DNA of 64,000 bases, taken from positions 289,001-353,000 of the forward strand of contig CALNXK010000132.1 in NCBI GenBank assembly GCA_942486035.1, read 5' to 3'. The notes under the pieces are model-generated. The model saw only the letters and a list, made by a program, of their open reading frames with translations, was not told the origin of the DNA and ran no database searches. The DNA is from Porites lobata (lineage: Eukaryota; Cnidaria; Anthozoa; Scleractinia; Poritidae). How positions within the stretch are numbered: position 1 is the first letter of the stretch; each line of letters begins with the position of its first letter. The position numbers and the translations under genes are program-made. Positions 13,501-23,726 of this stretch are shown piece after piece.

Positions 13501-16500
13501 TGGTCATTTTTTGCTTTGTTTGTTGATAAAAATAACTTGTCATGGTTTGAGCTATCAGAATTGCTCCTTTTTGTAGTATGGGTTTTTAACGTCCATGGTC
13601 ATTTTTTGCTTTGTTTGTTGATAAAAATAACTTGTCATGGTTTGAGCTATCAGGTAGTCCTTTTTAATTGCTCCTTTTCTGGAGCACGAAGTTCTTTTGT
13701 TAGAACAACACGCTGCTAAACGGCTTTTATCAAAGAGGTTGTTTTAAACTTCAGTTTGTTATTTCTTCTTTGCTGGTATGAACCTTGACAGTTAATAGCC
13801 AGTGAATATCTCAGAGTAATTTTCTTTCTTTGTTGTTATAGATATGCTAGAGCTGATTGAAGACAAAGGGGATATTGATTATATAGAAGAATGTATCATA
13901 AGACAGGTTTGCCCCTTCTAACGGACTATAAAATGCAAACAAAAGGACGCTTTTGCCCGAGGTCCGCAACTGAACACTACCAGTTTAATAGAAATGCGTG
14001 TAATTGCAAGAAGTTTTATAATTGCAGTGTGTTAATTTAATTAACCATCTGTTTATTACATGTATTATGTTTTCAATAACTTCCTCTGGGTACGGAGTCC
14101 TTCCACAGAAGTGGTATAGTCTGTAGGAACCGGTCTGTGGGCCTTTTTTGCGGTGGAATCTTTTTACCTTGCGGTGGACACATAAATGGTGATGAGGTCA
14201 TAGCCTTTCTTTTGCCTTTATCTCATGAATAAAATGCGGCGGAATCTCATTAGGATAAGGCCGTGTGAGGAGTTACGTCACGACTCAGTGGTTTTAAATA
14301 ACAGGCGAATTAGCGCTATTTTATCGTCAACATGAGCCTACCAATGGATAATTTTCTACGCTTTTAGTCAACCAACAAAGAAGCAAGACATTCATTGACT
14401 TAGCAAAACCTGTCCAGCGGGTTAAAGTACCATGATCTTATCTTTATGAGATTCCTCCGCATTTTATTTAAAACATAAAGACAAAGGCATGGACGTTAAT
14501 GTGTTCCACCGCAAATTAATGAGATTCGACCACAAAAAACGCCTCACTTGGTCCCTACTATACTACTTGCCACAGAGTAGTTTGAAGAACAAGACAAGTT
14601 TAATGTTTGTAAACTCATTAGCGTTACCACACGAGTTCCTCAAAATAGCATCTCAAAATCAACCCAAGTTTTATATTGTGAAATGCTGAAAAGCAAACTG
14701 CATCGTGCTAAAGTGTTGCTAAAGGGGTTTTACTTGAATAGTCACACCATAGCATTGTGTTCACAGACTTAAATGTAGCAGCAACAAAAAGCCTGGTTAA
14801 TTTAGATTCTTAAGTGATATAAAGTAACCATATAATTTTCATGGTCAACAGGTGAATTCACCGAAAACTCTGCAACTATTGTGCCTGCTTTCTGTAACGC
14901 GCGGTGGTAAGTTTTAGGAACGTGGACAAAGTTGTTCGAATCTCGGGATGAATTTGATAAAACTTTTGCAAGTGTAATTTAGCAGTGAAGCAATAACCAT
15001 ACTCCGGCCTGCCTTAACTGAAAAGGGATAGACTTTAAAAGATCGTTGCTCATGTATAAATCTGTCGCAACCGTTCATAGATAGGACCCCTCAAATGCAC
15101 ACAATTCCACAATTGTAAACGAGTCACCTAACATTTCATTACAGTATATTTCCGTAACGTTTGTTCACTTGACATCACACTGTTTTAGCACCTTGTGAAC
15201 AGTTCCGTTTAAATCTCTTTATTACTATTATTACGTTTTAGGACTTGAACCCAAACTGCATCAAACCCTAAAGCACAGATTCCTTCAGGTGCGTTAATAC
15301 GTGTGCAGTGCTTCTGCTGTGTTTCCAAGCACTCGAGTTCGGTTTTATCGTCTTTCATCATCACTCGTTGTAGAAACGCAATATGAGGTTAGTTCGCAGG
15401 GTTCGGCAGTGTATTCCGACTTTTTTGAAGAAGACAAAATAAAACGTGGTACAAAACGGAAAGATAGTTTGCAACATTAGTTATTTAAGTAATCAGAATT
15501 ATAAGCGAGTAGTGTTTAATTTGCCCAGGAGACTTCGTCACAAACTACTGTCCTTAAAGATTGCTTGAGAGCCGGCTCTGCTTTGTGCCTTACAGCAGAA
15601 CCCTTTGTAACCATGACATTCTCATGGATACATGCTATTTGTTTTGTGCTTTCTCAACTCATTCGATGTTCTTACTTTAGGTTTAGTGTGAGTGATATCC
15701 ATATGTAGGAGATTCCCAGGTAACAGTGCACTGTTGCCCTTTGACGTTAGAAAATTATGGTGGGAAACAATTTTCCGTGTTAGATACCACGTGATCTCGA
15801 AGGAGACAATGAGGGAGCCCGTAAATGGGAAAAAAATCCAGCTATAGAATTGTTGGCTTCACACTAGGGACCTAGGTGCACTTGAAGTGATGTTTTGACG
15901 TATTCATCACGTGGACGCGCATGCTGGATGGAACAGCAAAAGGTTTCTCGCAGTGGTTTCTCTCCCTTCGTAGCGTAGTGTCCGGCCTGGAGAAACCACT
16001 GCTTGCAGGGTAGCCCTGGTGAGAATTGGCCTATGAATCCAAGGTTTTTAAAAAATTTTATTGTTTTGTTAACAGAGTTTTGGTCATGATCACATGTTGA
16101 CGTTTAGTACTCTTAAGCAACTGGGGCTTTACACGGAATTCGATTCACAGGTGAGCCACTAAGCTTTGGCTTCTACCGGTACCACCAATACTACTTCTAC
16201 CCCTACCACTAACACCCCACCTCTACCACTACTATTGCCCCTAGGCCTACCTCTTCCACTAACACCTTACCCCTACCACTACCACTAACACCCCAGCACT
16301 ACCGCTACCACTAACACCCTACCCCTACCACTACCCCTACCCTACCCCTACCGCTACCACTAACACCCTACCCCTACCAATATCACTATTCTTTAGATAT
16401 TGATAGAATTAGGCGACATATAAACAATATGAAAGAGAAATATCGATCAACCTGGCGACACAGCCTTGAACATTTAAAGAAATTAGAATTCTGTAAAGTT

Positions 16501-19500
16501 TTGAAAAATGAATACTCTACATCCCATTATTTGCACCAGCTAAGGGCCTAGGCTAAACTTAGTTAAGTTCATGAAAAGTTCGACGTCTGGCTCAGTTAAT
16601 CTGTCTGTCTGCTTCAGACGGATGGAACGTCTGACGATCGTCTCCGGGACAAACGTTGATCTTCACATGCGATGAACTAAACTAATAAATTAAAAGTTGT
16701 AGATAACGTATATTTAGCCTCGTTCGGCTAAATTTGCGTTTTGGTCTGAATCAGTTGATTGGTTCGACGTTTCCTAAGTTACAAGTCTGACCCAACAGAC
16801 GACCTTAACTTAATTTAGGTCGACCCAGATGAGAGTTTAGTTCGTCCCATAAAAAGTTCGGCGTTTGGCATAGGCCCAAGAAATTTTAATGGAAGACGAA
16901 AGTTAGTCAAGTTTTAAGTAAGTAATCACAAACTTATGGTTGAAGTAGGTCGATATCAGATCGATCATGTAGCCTGAGAAAATAGGTTACGTCCATTGTG
17001 AACTCGTAAAATACTGAATTACTCTTCGCAGTAGAGACAAACTTTTTTAAACAAACTGAATGAAATAGTACCTGACATTAAAAAGAAATCGACATCAGAA
17101 GGCATAAAACTTCTCATGAACTCCAACGACTATCATGTAAATAAGCTGATAATGAAATTCATTTCCTCCTGTACCAAGCGAAAGGAATGTAACTTAAGTT
17201 AATTAGTGTACTATATTTATTAAAATAGGTTAGCTTTTGCAATACTGTAAAATGTTACGGTCATGCTAATAAAGCAATTTATTACTTATTACTTACTTGC
17301 CACTACCCTTACCACTATTAATACCACGACTACCACTGTACTACAACTATCACCACCACTACCAATATAGCCTGTGCCAGGCTCTCAGATAGTATAGTGG
17401 GAACGTATTAAAACGAGCAAAGCGAAAATAAGACGCGCACGACTTGGGAAAGGGGGCGGTGTCTCTCCCCAGCCCCCGCGCGTTTTTCGCATTTCTTATT
17501 ACTGAACGACTTTCCACCACCATCTCGGAGCCTGGAACAGGCTACTACCAATAACACTATTACTCCCACTACCACCACTACTACCCCTGAAACTATCACT
17601 ACCACTACCCCTACCACCACCACAACTGATACTGCTACTGATGATGCCGAGGCTGGCGGGCGATATTGTCGCTAATACTGTGATTTTTGTTTTCTAACAG
17701 AGGAGAAACACTTTCAAAACTCTCAGCAAACGCCTAAATCTGGTATGTATTGTGCAACAACTGGTCTGTCGCTGTCGATGAGTTGAAACGTGGGGATTGA
17801 GACTGGACAGATTTTCATGGTTGCTTTTCCATGTTTTTGAGAAAGAGTTGATACTGATTACAGTGAAACATGACTATTAAGCGCACGCCATTTTACGCAG
17901 GCTCCCTGTATCTTCTTTCGTTCCCATCTTTTCTGTAAAACGAAGCAGCCATGTTAAGCGGACACTAGAATTGGTCCCGTGGGTGATAGCTTATTAAGGC
18001 TTTTTTATATCAACAGGTGCCAAAAGATGGGAATAAAATCGATCTCAAGAAGCCGCAAGATATGGCCTATGTATTTAGTGGTGCGTTCACACCGATTTCC
18101 TGTAGACTTTTGGAACAGGTAAGCCTGTTACATGAATAGAAGGTTACAGAGATAAGGGGAAATTACTGATAAAATTTCCTTTTGTTAACATGCAAGTCTT
18201 GAGAATATTTTTTCATCATGCTGTTTTCTTGGACAATGTCCTTTAAACATTTTCTTTTTTAAAAAAAGACGTTTTCAACATTATAAAAAACGGATCGTGC
18301 AAAAGAGCAAGATGAATTGCGTTAGGCGATAACTTTGGGATTCGGAGAGAATATCCAGCGGATTTTTGGCACTTTGCTGTTTTCCTGCAATTCAAAATAT
18401 TGAATTATTGAGGGATGGACAAATATAATTTGGGTATTTCAAACTGTTTTGTTGTAGTAAGTTAAGTTTATTTTAAAATTCAGTGTTTTAATTTGACCAT
18501 TTCCGGTAAAGTATATTAAAAAACATTTAAAAGAAAGATAAACGAGCAATGTTACTTCGACTTGGAGAATACCATTGCCTGAAACTCCGTTTTTATCAAG
18601 GTTTTGTCGAATGGATTTTCTGCTTTTGAAGAGATGTCCAGACTTCTTGGTGTCAGTGTTTTCTCTTCCCAGATGCCTCTCTCTGCGAGACGTAAGTTGA
18701 TTTCCTTGCGTTTGGGATTGTAAATCAAGAGATTTAGCTGCTTTCACTTTTCTTGGCTCTTTCCCCATTACAGAGAGACACAGCTTCTGTACAATGAGCA
18801 TGCAATAATCAATAATAACCCTTGTAGAATAATTTGAGGGTTTTAAGTCTGGCACAGTGGTGAGAGCACTCCCCTCCCATCAGTTTGGCTCGGGTTCAAA
18901 AACCCGGTGTCGACACCTTATGTGGGTTGAGTTTGTTGTTGGTTCTTTCCCTTGTCCCGAGAGGTTTTTCTCCGGTTTCTCCTATTTTCTCCTCTCCTCA
19001 AAAGCCAACATTTTGTAATTTCAATTCGACGAGGAATGGGAGACGAAAATCACCATGTCGATGTGCCACCTCTAAATCGTTATATATTGTTTTTCCTTCT
19101 CTCTTTTTCTCTTCAGATTCTAATTTAAACGACACCAATCCAGGAGGATCAAAGTGTAAACTAGTTATGTTTCTCGGTGGCTGCACCTTCTCAGAGATCT
19201 CTGCCATCAGGCTTTTAGCCAGAAAGTTAGGTAAGTTCTGACCCACCTATAAAGTTACCTAATTTTTGTGGTAGTGGAAAGGAAAACGACTTTTGAGCCC
19301 TTCTCACACTGGTGAGACCATTGTGACCTAGTCTTGCATCTGTCATCCTTGGTTATGATTCATTGACTCTGAGCGCGAAAATAGTTGGTATATAATAATA
19401 ATGAGAGAAAGCAAACTACTCTCCAGGCTTTGTCAATTTTAATACATTCCTCCGGAAAAAGGGTGAATTTTACCCGCCCTATACTACTACTCCAAGCTAC

Positions 19501-19888
19501 TCCTGGGTTGTTCTCTTTAAGCTGGGAAATTTACTTGTCAACTCAACCAAATTTCTGTTTCACTCTTTAACCGACGCAGCCCTTCAATTTTTTTAGAAAC
19601 TCAACTCTATCACAGAGTTACTAAGCAACAATGAGCCATCGATACCCAGTTCCACACCTGCAACACGTGACTGAGCAGTGTAGACTGGGTTCATTTTCTC
19701 TCTGAAATTTCATTGTTGTTTTCAAAATTTTTCAAAATTTAGGAGCGTTCTTTATCGCCTCGTATTCTTCCTTTGTTGACACTTAGCTTGTTCTTTGGTT
19801 TCTTCTATAAGGTTGTCGAATTATTGTCGCTACTACAGCTATTGTAAATGGCACTAGATTACTGGAGTCCATATCAACACCTCATTAG
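1516..19888 (+). CDS. VPS33B: VPS33B, Sec1/Munc18-family trafficking protein, 23 exons
   Basis: This is an SM (Sec1/Munc18) protein. The family regulates SNARE assembly in endosome/lysosome-related fusion, and VPS33B pairs with VIPAS39/SPE-39. Exons: 1516-1590, 2791-2871, 3273-3334, 3588-3637, 3909-3976, 5664-5709, 6189-6283, 6872-6976, 7526-7616, 8176-8253, 8915-8988, 9252-9338, 12420-12513, 13412-13486, 13842-13906, 14852-14906, 15242-15288, 16076-16150, 17701-17742, 18017-18118, 18601-18691, 19117-19230, 19812-19888. All joins are GT-AG and keep one frame over 1,749 nt, giving 582 residues; human VPS33B is 617. Diagnostic strings are LLLTKYIADHINNDK, GVYGD, DDTFGIKSG, HFSNVFGYLSQKA, MAYVFSGAF and VMFLGGCTFSEISA; the last two distinguish it from VPS33A. 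The start lies in a good context (CAACATGGCG). Exon 21 (18601-18691) is the most divergent but is phase-consistent. The start and stop are both clear, and no lesion was seen. Confidence 0.95.
4405..5627 (+). mobile_element. 5'-truncated non-LTR retrotransposon (L2/CR1-like), RT C-terminal part
   Basis: An open frame at 4405-5496 (363 aa) encodes the C-terminal part of a reverse transcriptase. It contains GVPQGSCLGPLLFIIY, then the catalytic FADDTQLYLSF box (F-A-D-D), then a thumb/tail region. The tail ends with the family-typical GARSFSAAAPKLWNEL and SFKSRLKTYLFKKYF. The endonuclease domain and the RT N-terminus are absent. A short 3' UTR follows, ending in an ATT-rich simple repeat at about 5606-5627, as in CR1/L2-type elements. 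It sits in VPS33B intron 5 in the sense direction. The surviving frame is intact, so the insertion is probably fairly young. Placement in the L2/CR1 group is from motif style only. Confidence 0.88.
9339..12419. other. VPS33B intron 12 outside the GPCR
   Basis: Apart from the antisense receptor at 9427-10638, this 3.1-kb intron holds only AT-rich sequence with short homopolymers. It must contain the receptor's promoter (above 10638), but no element can be identified with confidence. No second gene or clear transposon was seen between 10640 and 12419. Confidence 0.5.
9427..10638 (-). CDS. Class A (rhodopsin-like) G-protein-coupled receptor, intronless
   Basis: A single-exon frame of 403 aa with seven hydrophobic segments. 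Class A landmarks are visible: LASMAVADML in TM2 (the conserved Asp), Cys in HTICEIAF at the top of TM3, ERYVAV at the end of TM3 (E/DRY motif), Trp in AIVAWLL (TM4), Pro in TM5 (TLPGAV), CYVP in TM6 (CWxP variant), and NPFLY in TM7 (NPxxY). N-terminal Asn-linked glycosylation sequons are present (NVT). The second extracellular loop is short and I see no cysteine in it, so the usual TM3-ECL2 disulphide may be missing. The ligand cannot be assigned. It resembles the large lineage-expanded, mostly intronless orphan receptors of cnidarians. It lies entirely inside VPS33B intron 12, antisense to the host gene. Confidence 0.93.
   Translation of the reverse strand: MSTENIDLPANVTTFYCPYQPIFTWILSDSTTFLSASIITGIACPVTIFLNILVIRAVSKRGELQTNSNILLASMAVADMLVGAASMPLSISLDVLLLRKDLSHTICEIAFANQLVLYASACTSLYHLTVIAWERYVAVTKWMHYNALFRINRTKKLAIVAWLLALLTTTPGRILKAAGVQYRYLQILNTIFTLPGAVCVALIMYFYIRVYRGMHKRVNTEMNYTEKIRKRRENAVAKNTLMLTVVLLVCYVPSLTVLFFGMAVPFLRTSSFFRWSELLIQINSLVNPFLYCFAFNSQLRAAILETLNIRKNEVKPKTGYKERRAWRMEIEDILEKREELQRQHNHTVATSQTADIFLQPYQPNKMEEIESTSSCEIKQVICVDVHNPKTIGIKTTIPKNDQC
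13493..13653. repeat. 66-bp exact direct repeat, 95-bp period
   Basis: Positions 13493-13558 and 13588-13653 are the same 66 bp, starting AACGTCCATGGTC and ending GAGCTATCAG. A 29-bp spacer separates them; part of it (AATTGCTCCTTTT) recurs near the end of the second copy, extending the duplication. The first copy starts 6 bp after the VPS33B exon 14 splice donor, so the tandem duplication abuts the donor without destroying it. Confidence 0.95.
14138..14542. mobile_element. Foldback/MITE-like element in VPS33B intron 15
   Basis: The left half (about 14138-14260) and the reverse complement of the right half (about 14440-14542) match with gaps. Shared blocks are TTTTTTG(C/T)GGT, TTGCGGTGGA(A)CACAT, AAATAAAATGCGG and GGAATCTCAT. 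The arms are over 100 bp each with a spacer of roughly 180 bp. There is no coding capacity. This is the structure of a nonautonomous foldback or long-TIR MITE; the ends and target duplication are not pinned. Confidence 0.7.
16171..16385. repeat. Degenerate CCACTA/CCCCTA minisatellite
   Basis: Tandem copies of ACCACTAC and CCCCTACC mixed with ACTAACACC form a low-complexity tract in VPS33B intron 18. The strand is purine-poor over about 200 bp. Confidence 0.9.
16545..16880. repeat. Unclassified repeat with internal AAAAGTTCGRCGTYTGGC copies
   Basis: Two diverged direct copies of a block reading TTAGTT...AAAAGTTCG(A/G)CGT(C/T)TGGC occur at about 16560-16595 and 16838-16870. CTGTCTGTCTGC and the inverted AGACGGATGGAACGTCTGACG lie between them. 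This looks like part of a dispersed repeat, but I cannot name the family or its ends. Confidence 0.4.
17300..17640. repeat. CCACTA-type simple repeats flanking a unique block
   Basis: ACCACTACC-like tracts at 17300-17365 and 17545-17635 are related to the tract at 16171-16385. About 180 bp between them (17366-17545) are not repetitive. All lie in VPS33B intron 18, just before the 42-bp exon 19. Confidence 0.8.
18847..19075 (+). mobile_element. tRNA-derived SINE
   Basis: The head resembles a tRNA gene. TGGCACAGTGG at 18850 fits the RNA polymerase III A box, and GGTTCAAAAACCC about 45 bp later fits a B box with a T-arm-like stem. The tRNA-unrelated body (GTGGGTTGAGTTTGTTG, then a CTCCGGTTTCTCC segment) follows. 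The copy ends just before the pyrimidine-rich tract of the VPS33B exon 22 acceptor at 19116. The 3' end is approximate and no target duplication was found. Confidence 0.7.
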
Positions 19889-20223
19889 GATAAGAGGCTA
19901 AAATCCTCCACACGAACGAGTTCCTTCGCTACATGTCCTTAGTTACTGGTACAGCGACAACTGACTGGATATGAACCCTGCGAAGATAGCCTTATCCTGG
20001 GAGGAAGAGCAGATGGACATAGAAATTTCAACCGTACGGGACTGAGCTCCTCTAAACGTTTTCTAACCTGGTTAAAACCAGCATTATTAATCTAAAATCT
20101 TCCAACAAGTAAATGGATGAATATCTTAAGAGGATTCTTAGTTGTTTAAAATAACGATCCCGTTATTTGAGACTCAGTAGATTCAGCCTTTCTGTGCAGA
20201 GTGGAACAGTCTGATTATCACTT
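19889..20223. other. VPS33B 3' flank up to the MULE
   Basis: About 335 bp between the VPS33B stop and the MULE target duplication. It must contain at least part of the VPS33B 3' UTR. I see no canonical AATAAA signal close to the stop and no other feature. Confidence 0.5.
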
Positions 20224-20314
20224 CAATGAATGGAGAGATACTAATGACCGAGTTACGAGTTGAGTTGAGTTTGAGTTGAGTTTGAGTTAAGTCTGAGTTA
20301 AGTTTGAGTTACCG
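20224..20314 (+). repeat. MULE left target duplication and terminal inverted repeat
   Basis: Target duplication CAATGAATG at 20224-20232, then a TIR of about 82 bp. Its inner part is a short tandem array of GAGTTGAGTTT/GAGTTAAGTCT units ending GAGTTACCG. It has one more of these roughly 11-bp units than the right end. Confidence 0.88.
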
Positions 20315-20904
20315 TTGCTTTCATTTTTGTTAACTTAAAAGTGGTTAATGGAAGATCCAGATCGTTTTTACACAAAATTGACCGACTGTTCGTTTTTTCA
20401 CGAATGAAAAAGTGTTTAATAATTTTACATTCCCAAACGTGAAGCGTTGAATTGTCCTCATTTTGTTGGCCTTGACGGTCAAGATGACCGGTCACATTCG
20501 ATGATATTGAAATGAACTAAAGTTTTCTATGCTGTTGTTTACTACCAGTATACACCTGGCTATATTGGGAACTTTGATCTAAAAAAATGAAGTAGAAGTG
20601 AACTGAATTAAACTGTTGTTTACTTACAATTCACGAATTGAAACAGAAATCGGCGCGGGGTTCGCGAACTTCCGGTCTCAAATTTAACAAAACCCGTAAG
20701 TCCTGAATTTATGTATTTCTTTCCAGCAGATAAAGGATGAATTTTTAAGCCTGTGTAGCGAGACATTTTAGGGTCTTTTAGTTATTTATAGCATTGCGAA
20801 TGAAGTGACTGCATTTGTATTAAAGGTGTCGCTTGATATTGTTTTTTTTGTCGGTATGCAAAGTTATTACGGTCCGACAAAACTAAAGCAATCCGTGCAC
20901 GCTG

Positions 20905-20982
20905 TAGCCTGTGTACAGACGCCCCTCCCTCCCCTCAGAAAAAAAAATCTGAGGGGAGGGAGGGGCGTCTGTACACAGGCTA
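20905..20982. repeat. Perfect 35-bp inverted repeat with 8-bp A-loop
   Basis: Left arm 20905-20939 begins TAGCCTGTGTACAGACGC; right arm 20948-20982 is its exact reverse complement. The loop is eight A residues. The stem is very GC-rich (CCCCTCCCTCCCCTC), so an RNA copy from either strand would form a very stable hairpin. It lies inside the MULE. Confidence 0.97.
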
Positions 20983-21434
20983 TGCACGCTGTGTTTTTTT
21001 TCTCTTCGTATTTCTTTTCTGTCATTAACTTAAAGAATAATAGAATTAATGACAATTCCATTCAACCTCCCCGTTTGAGAGGCAGATATATATGCGTAAC
21101 AACGTACGTTTCGAATCAAAGGTTAAAGTATCGCTTTAGTCGCTGCGTATGTAAATTAACCTGAACTCACTGGAGACAAAAAAAAAAACTTGCGATATCT
21201 CGGTTAAATTCTTGTAAATAAATACTGGCATAAGAGCCAGCCCGTGAATAAGAAATGCTAACGTACGCAATATTGCGGTAAGCTTATGTTTTCACAATGA
21301 CATGGTCAACAGTTTTTTAAAATTATTTACAGAAAAATCAAAATACGGTAGATCACTTTCATAATGTTCAGTCTGAATTCTTGAACACAAAAGTGCTTGT
21401 TTTTACGCTCCGAAGGCTTTCCGAGGAAACACGA

Positions 21435-21598
21435 ATGCAAAAGTATATGGTAATTTTGCTAATTTTAATCCACGGACTTTTGTCAACACTTCATGCAAAA
21501 AAACAACAATGCGTTGCAAAACAGTGTATTTTACCAGACAGCGTTTTGCACATGCCATTATTGATGCAGAAACATTCGGGGCCTCTTCGTGAGTATTT
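21435..21598 (+). pseudogene. Captured first exon of a secreted protein
   Basis: From ATG 21435 the frame reads a typical signal peptide (MQKYMVILLILIHGLLSTLHA). A short cysteine-containing start of a mature chain (KKQQCVAKQCILPDSV) follows, up to a consensus splice donor (TTC|GTGAGT at 21599). No downstream exon was found on this strand within the MULE. The start CVAKQCILP resembles the N-termini of cnidarian secreted proteins with PAN/apple-like domains; that resemblance is from memory and weak. As an isolated exon inside a MULE it fits gene-fragment capture (Pack-MULE behaviour). Confidence 0.45.
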
Positions 21599-22038
21599 CG
21601 CGCATTTTCGGTATCAGCCGTCGCACTTCGTGCATACTCTTTTCATAAATGCATACTGAAGAGCGGAACCTTTCCCCCACGACCTGAAAGAGACAGGCGC
21701 CTGCCTTCAAATGTTTTTTGGGCTTGTCACGCACTCCTTTTTCCGACGGCGTGATGGGCGAAAAACGAACGTTTATTTTTTAATTTTTTTCCTTTAAGTT
21801 AATGTTTTGAAATATCATTCGAACTAAAGAGAGTATATTCCAACAACAAAGGAAACTCAAATGAAAACAACAACACCAAACGGGATTTCTATGTCCTGTC
21901 GCTCTTAGGTCCTTACATTTCTTTACATTATCTCCTCGTCAATCAATTTCTGATATTCATCGGGAGATATGTTGATATTCTCGTCTAGTGCGACAGCCAT
22001 CGGAGGAACAGTCAAATTGCTTTGTCTTGGTTGCGTGC

Positions 22039-23451
22039 TTATGCAATCTTTTTGGGGGCAAAATCGAAAATTACGTAGTACCGCGAAGCGATTTCCATCC
22101 GCGGTTGCATTTGGTGTGACATACAGCCCCTCGACTGTAATGCAAATGTCTCCATCTGAGAAATGAGTCTCGCAGCCTGGTTTAGCACACCTTGGTTTTG
22201 GGCCAGGTTGTGATTTAAACCGCTGTACTTGCCAAACTTGCTTCCTTTTTGCAGCGTGGTGTGCGTTAAAATGGCTACATTTGTTGGTTTAGTCACTACG
22301 GGAGATTTCAAATCCAGCTTACTAAATAAGTCGTCCAATTCATTTTTTGTCAATGCTTTCTGATAGAGACGATAGTCTTCATCTTGAACTTTAAAGAAGT
22401 TCAAAAGCACGAAAAGAACATGTTTACAAATATTAGCACTATTCGCATACGGACAATTACATGTTGGATGCTCAGAAATCTTGACCTCATATGTGTTTAG
22501 TCCCGATCTGATTACGAATTGCCTCTCGTTTCTTCCAAGCTCGTTAGAGTCAACAAGCAAGAATGTTTCCTTCTTGGCGAGCTCCAAGGAGCGCTGGAAC
22601 GCCTTACTGGCACTTTTTTCGGAAACGGCCGTCACGTCTATCCTCACGTGTCCCAGCTTTGGGGGCTGAATGATGCGAATCGTCCTCAGAAGACGAAGAT
22701 GCTAAGTTACTTCCATCGCTAAAAACACTGACTTGACGTTTTCGTTTTCGTGTCGCTCTATGGGAGCAGTTAGCATCTACAGATGAAGCTCTAGAAGACT
22801 CTGCTTGTACATATAAGGAATTGTCGACAACACCTGCTGAAATTTCTTCTCCAAAGGCTTTCGCTCTTGTCATTTGCTGGAAATAGTTGGCTTTGAGTCT
22901 GTCACTTTGGCTCCGATGTTTTCCTCCTTTATAAGTTCCATAACCGTATGATTGAAGTTTCTTTGAGAGCATGATTGCTTCTGCCACATCCTCCTCTGCA
23001 GCCATGGCAAGGGTTAGCCTGTAAGATCCTTTTTTGGCCCACTGCGAGTGACCAACTTCAGCCAAATTGACGTTTGGGGTAAGTGGTGCACCACATTTGA
23101 ACGCCTTAAATATATGGGTCCTTCTTTTATGCCACCATTTGAACCAGCTAATGATATGACCTCGCTTTGCAGGCTTTTCATCTGAAAATGCTACGAGTTC
23201 TTTCCTGGCTTGATCGTAACGATAAGGCGTTGGTGCTTCAAAAATGTTCCTAGCGAGAGTCTTGAACGTATGCTTTGACTTATCACTCCAGTTCGTATGT
23301 ATCTGCCTGTTGCAACACTGAAAAAAGTGAAATTCACAAGACACACACTGTTCTAAGGATTTACTGCCAAATACTTTTTCGATGGCATCCCAGTTTCCTC
23401 CTGCTTCATCGAACATCCATCCCGCTGGATTAAAGATATATTCATCGTCCC
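22039..23451 (-). pseudogene. MULE transposase, 3' part: DDE second half and SWIM zinc finger, frameshifted
   Basis: The exon starts after the acceptor TTTTACAG (exon from 23451). It reads DDEYIFNPAGWMFDEAGGNW then VFGSKSLEQCVSCEFHFF. This fits the second catalytic Asp region and the C-x-H motif of MULE-type DDE transposases. A basic/Ser-rich stretch follows. Further along, CNCPYANSANICKHV is a SWIM zinc finger (C-x-C-x8-C-x-H). The SWIM segment (22039 to about 22660) is in a different frame from the DDE segment. The switch falls at a G5 run (C5 on the coding strand) at 22661-22665, so this is either a one-base frameshift or a sequencing error. The 5' junction to 24548 is also off-phase unless a small exon was missed. 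Confidence 0.75.
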
Positions 23452-23562
23452 CTGTAAAATCTCGTAGAACCAAAAAAAAAAAAAAAAAAAAAAAAACAAC
23501 GTCAAATGAATTACAATTAATAATATTGCAGTGCACATCCATCGCTGATTATACTTGTGGAT

Positions 23563-23726
23563 TCAAAGGCCCAGTATCACCCATTCGGCTTTGCGGTCCT
23601 TTGATTTTGTTTTCAAATGACGAGCTCGCTCGTGATTGGCTCTTTCGGGAATTTTCGCCTGCGTTAAAGTCAATCGCAGAGGCATTGGGCGCGCAATGCA
23701 TTTTGGGTGATACAGGGCCTTTAACC
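23563..23726. mobile_element. Small MITE nested in the transposase intron
   Basis: Ends AAAGGCCCAGTATCACCCA and, in reverse, AAAGGCCCTGTATCACCCA form an inverted repeat of about 19 bp with one mismatch. They bound 164 bp with no coding capacity. The target duplication is not clear. Confidence 0.75.

Noticed and set aside
18439..18855. Antisense 138-aa frame
   Set aside because: It overlaps VPS33B exon 21 in the opposite direction, has no recognisable domain, and the plus-strand exon explains the region.
18847..18925. Functional tRNA gene
   Set aside because: The A and B boxes are present, but the sequence continues into a SINE body and does not form a clean cloverleaf with a proper acceptor end.
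20805..21164. Open frames on both strands over the hairpin
   Set aside because: Produced by the perfect inverted repeat; low complexity and no domain.
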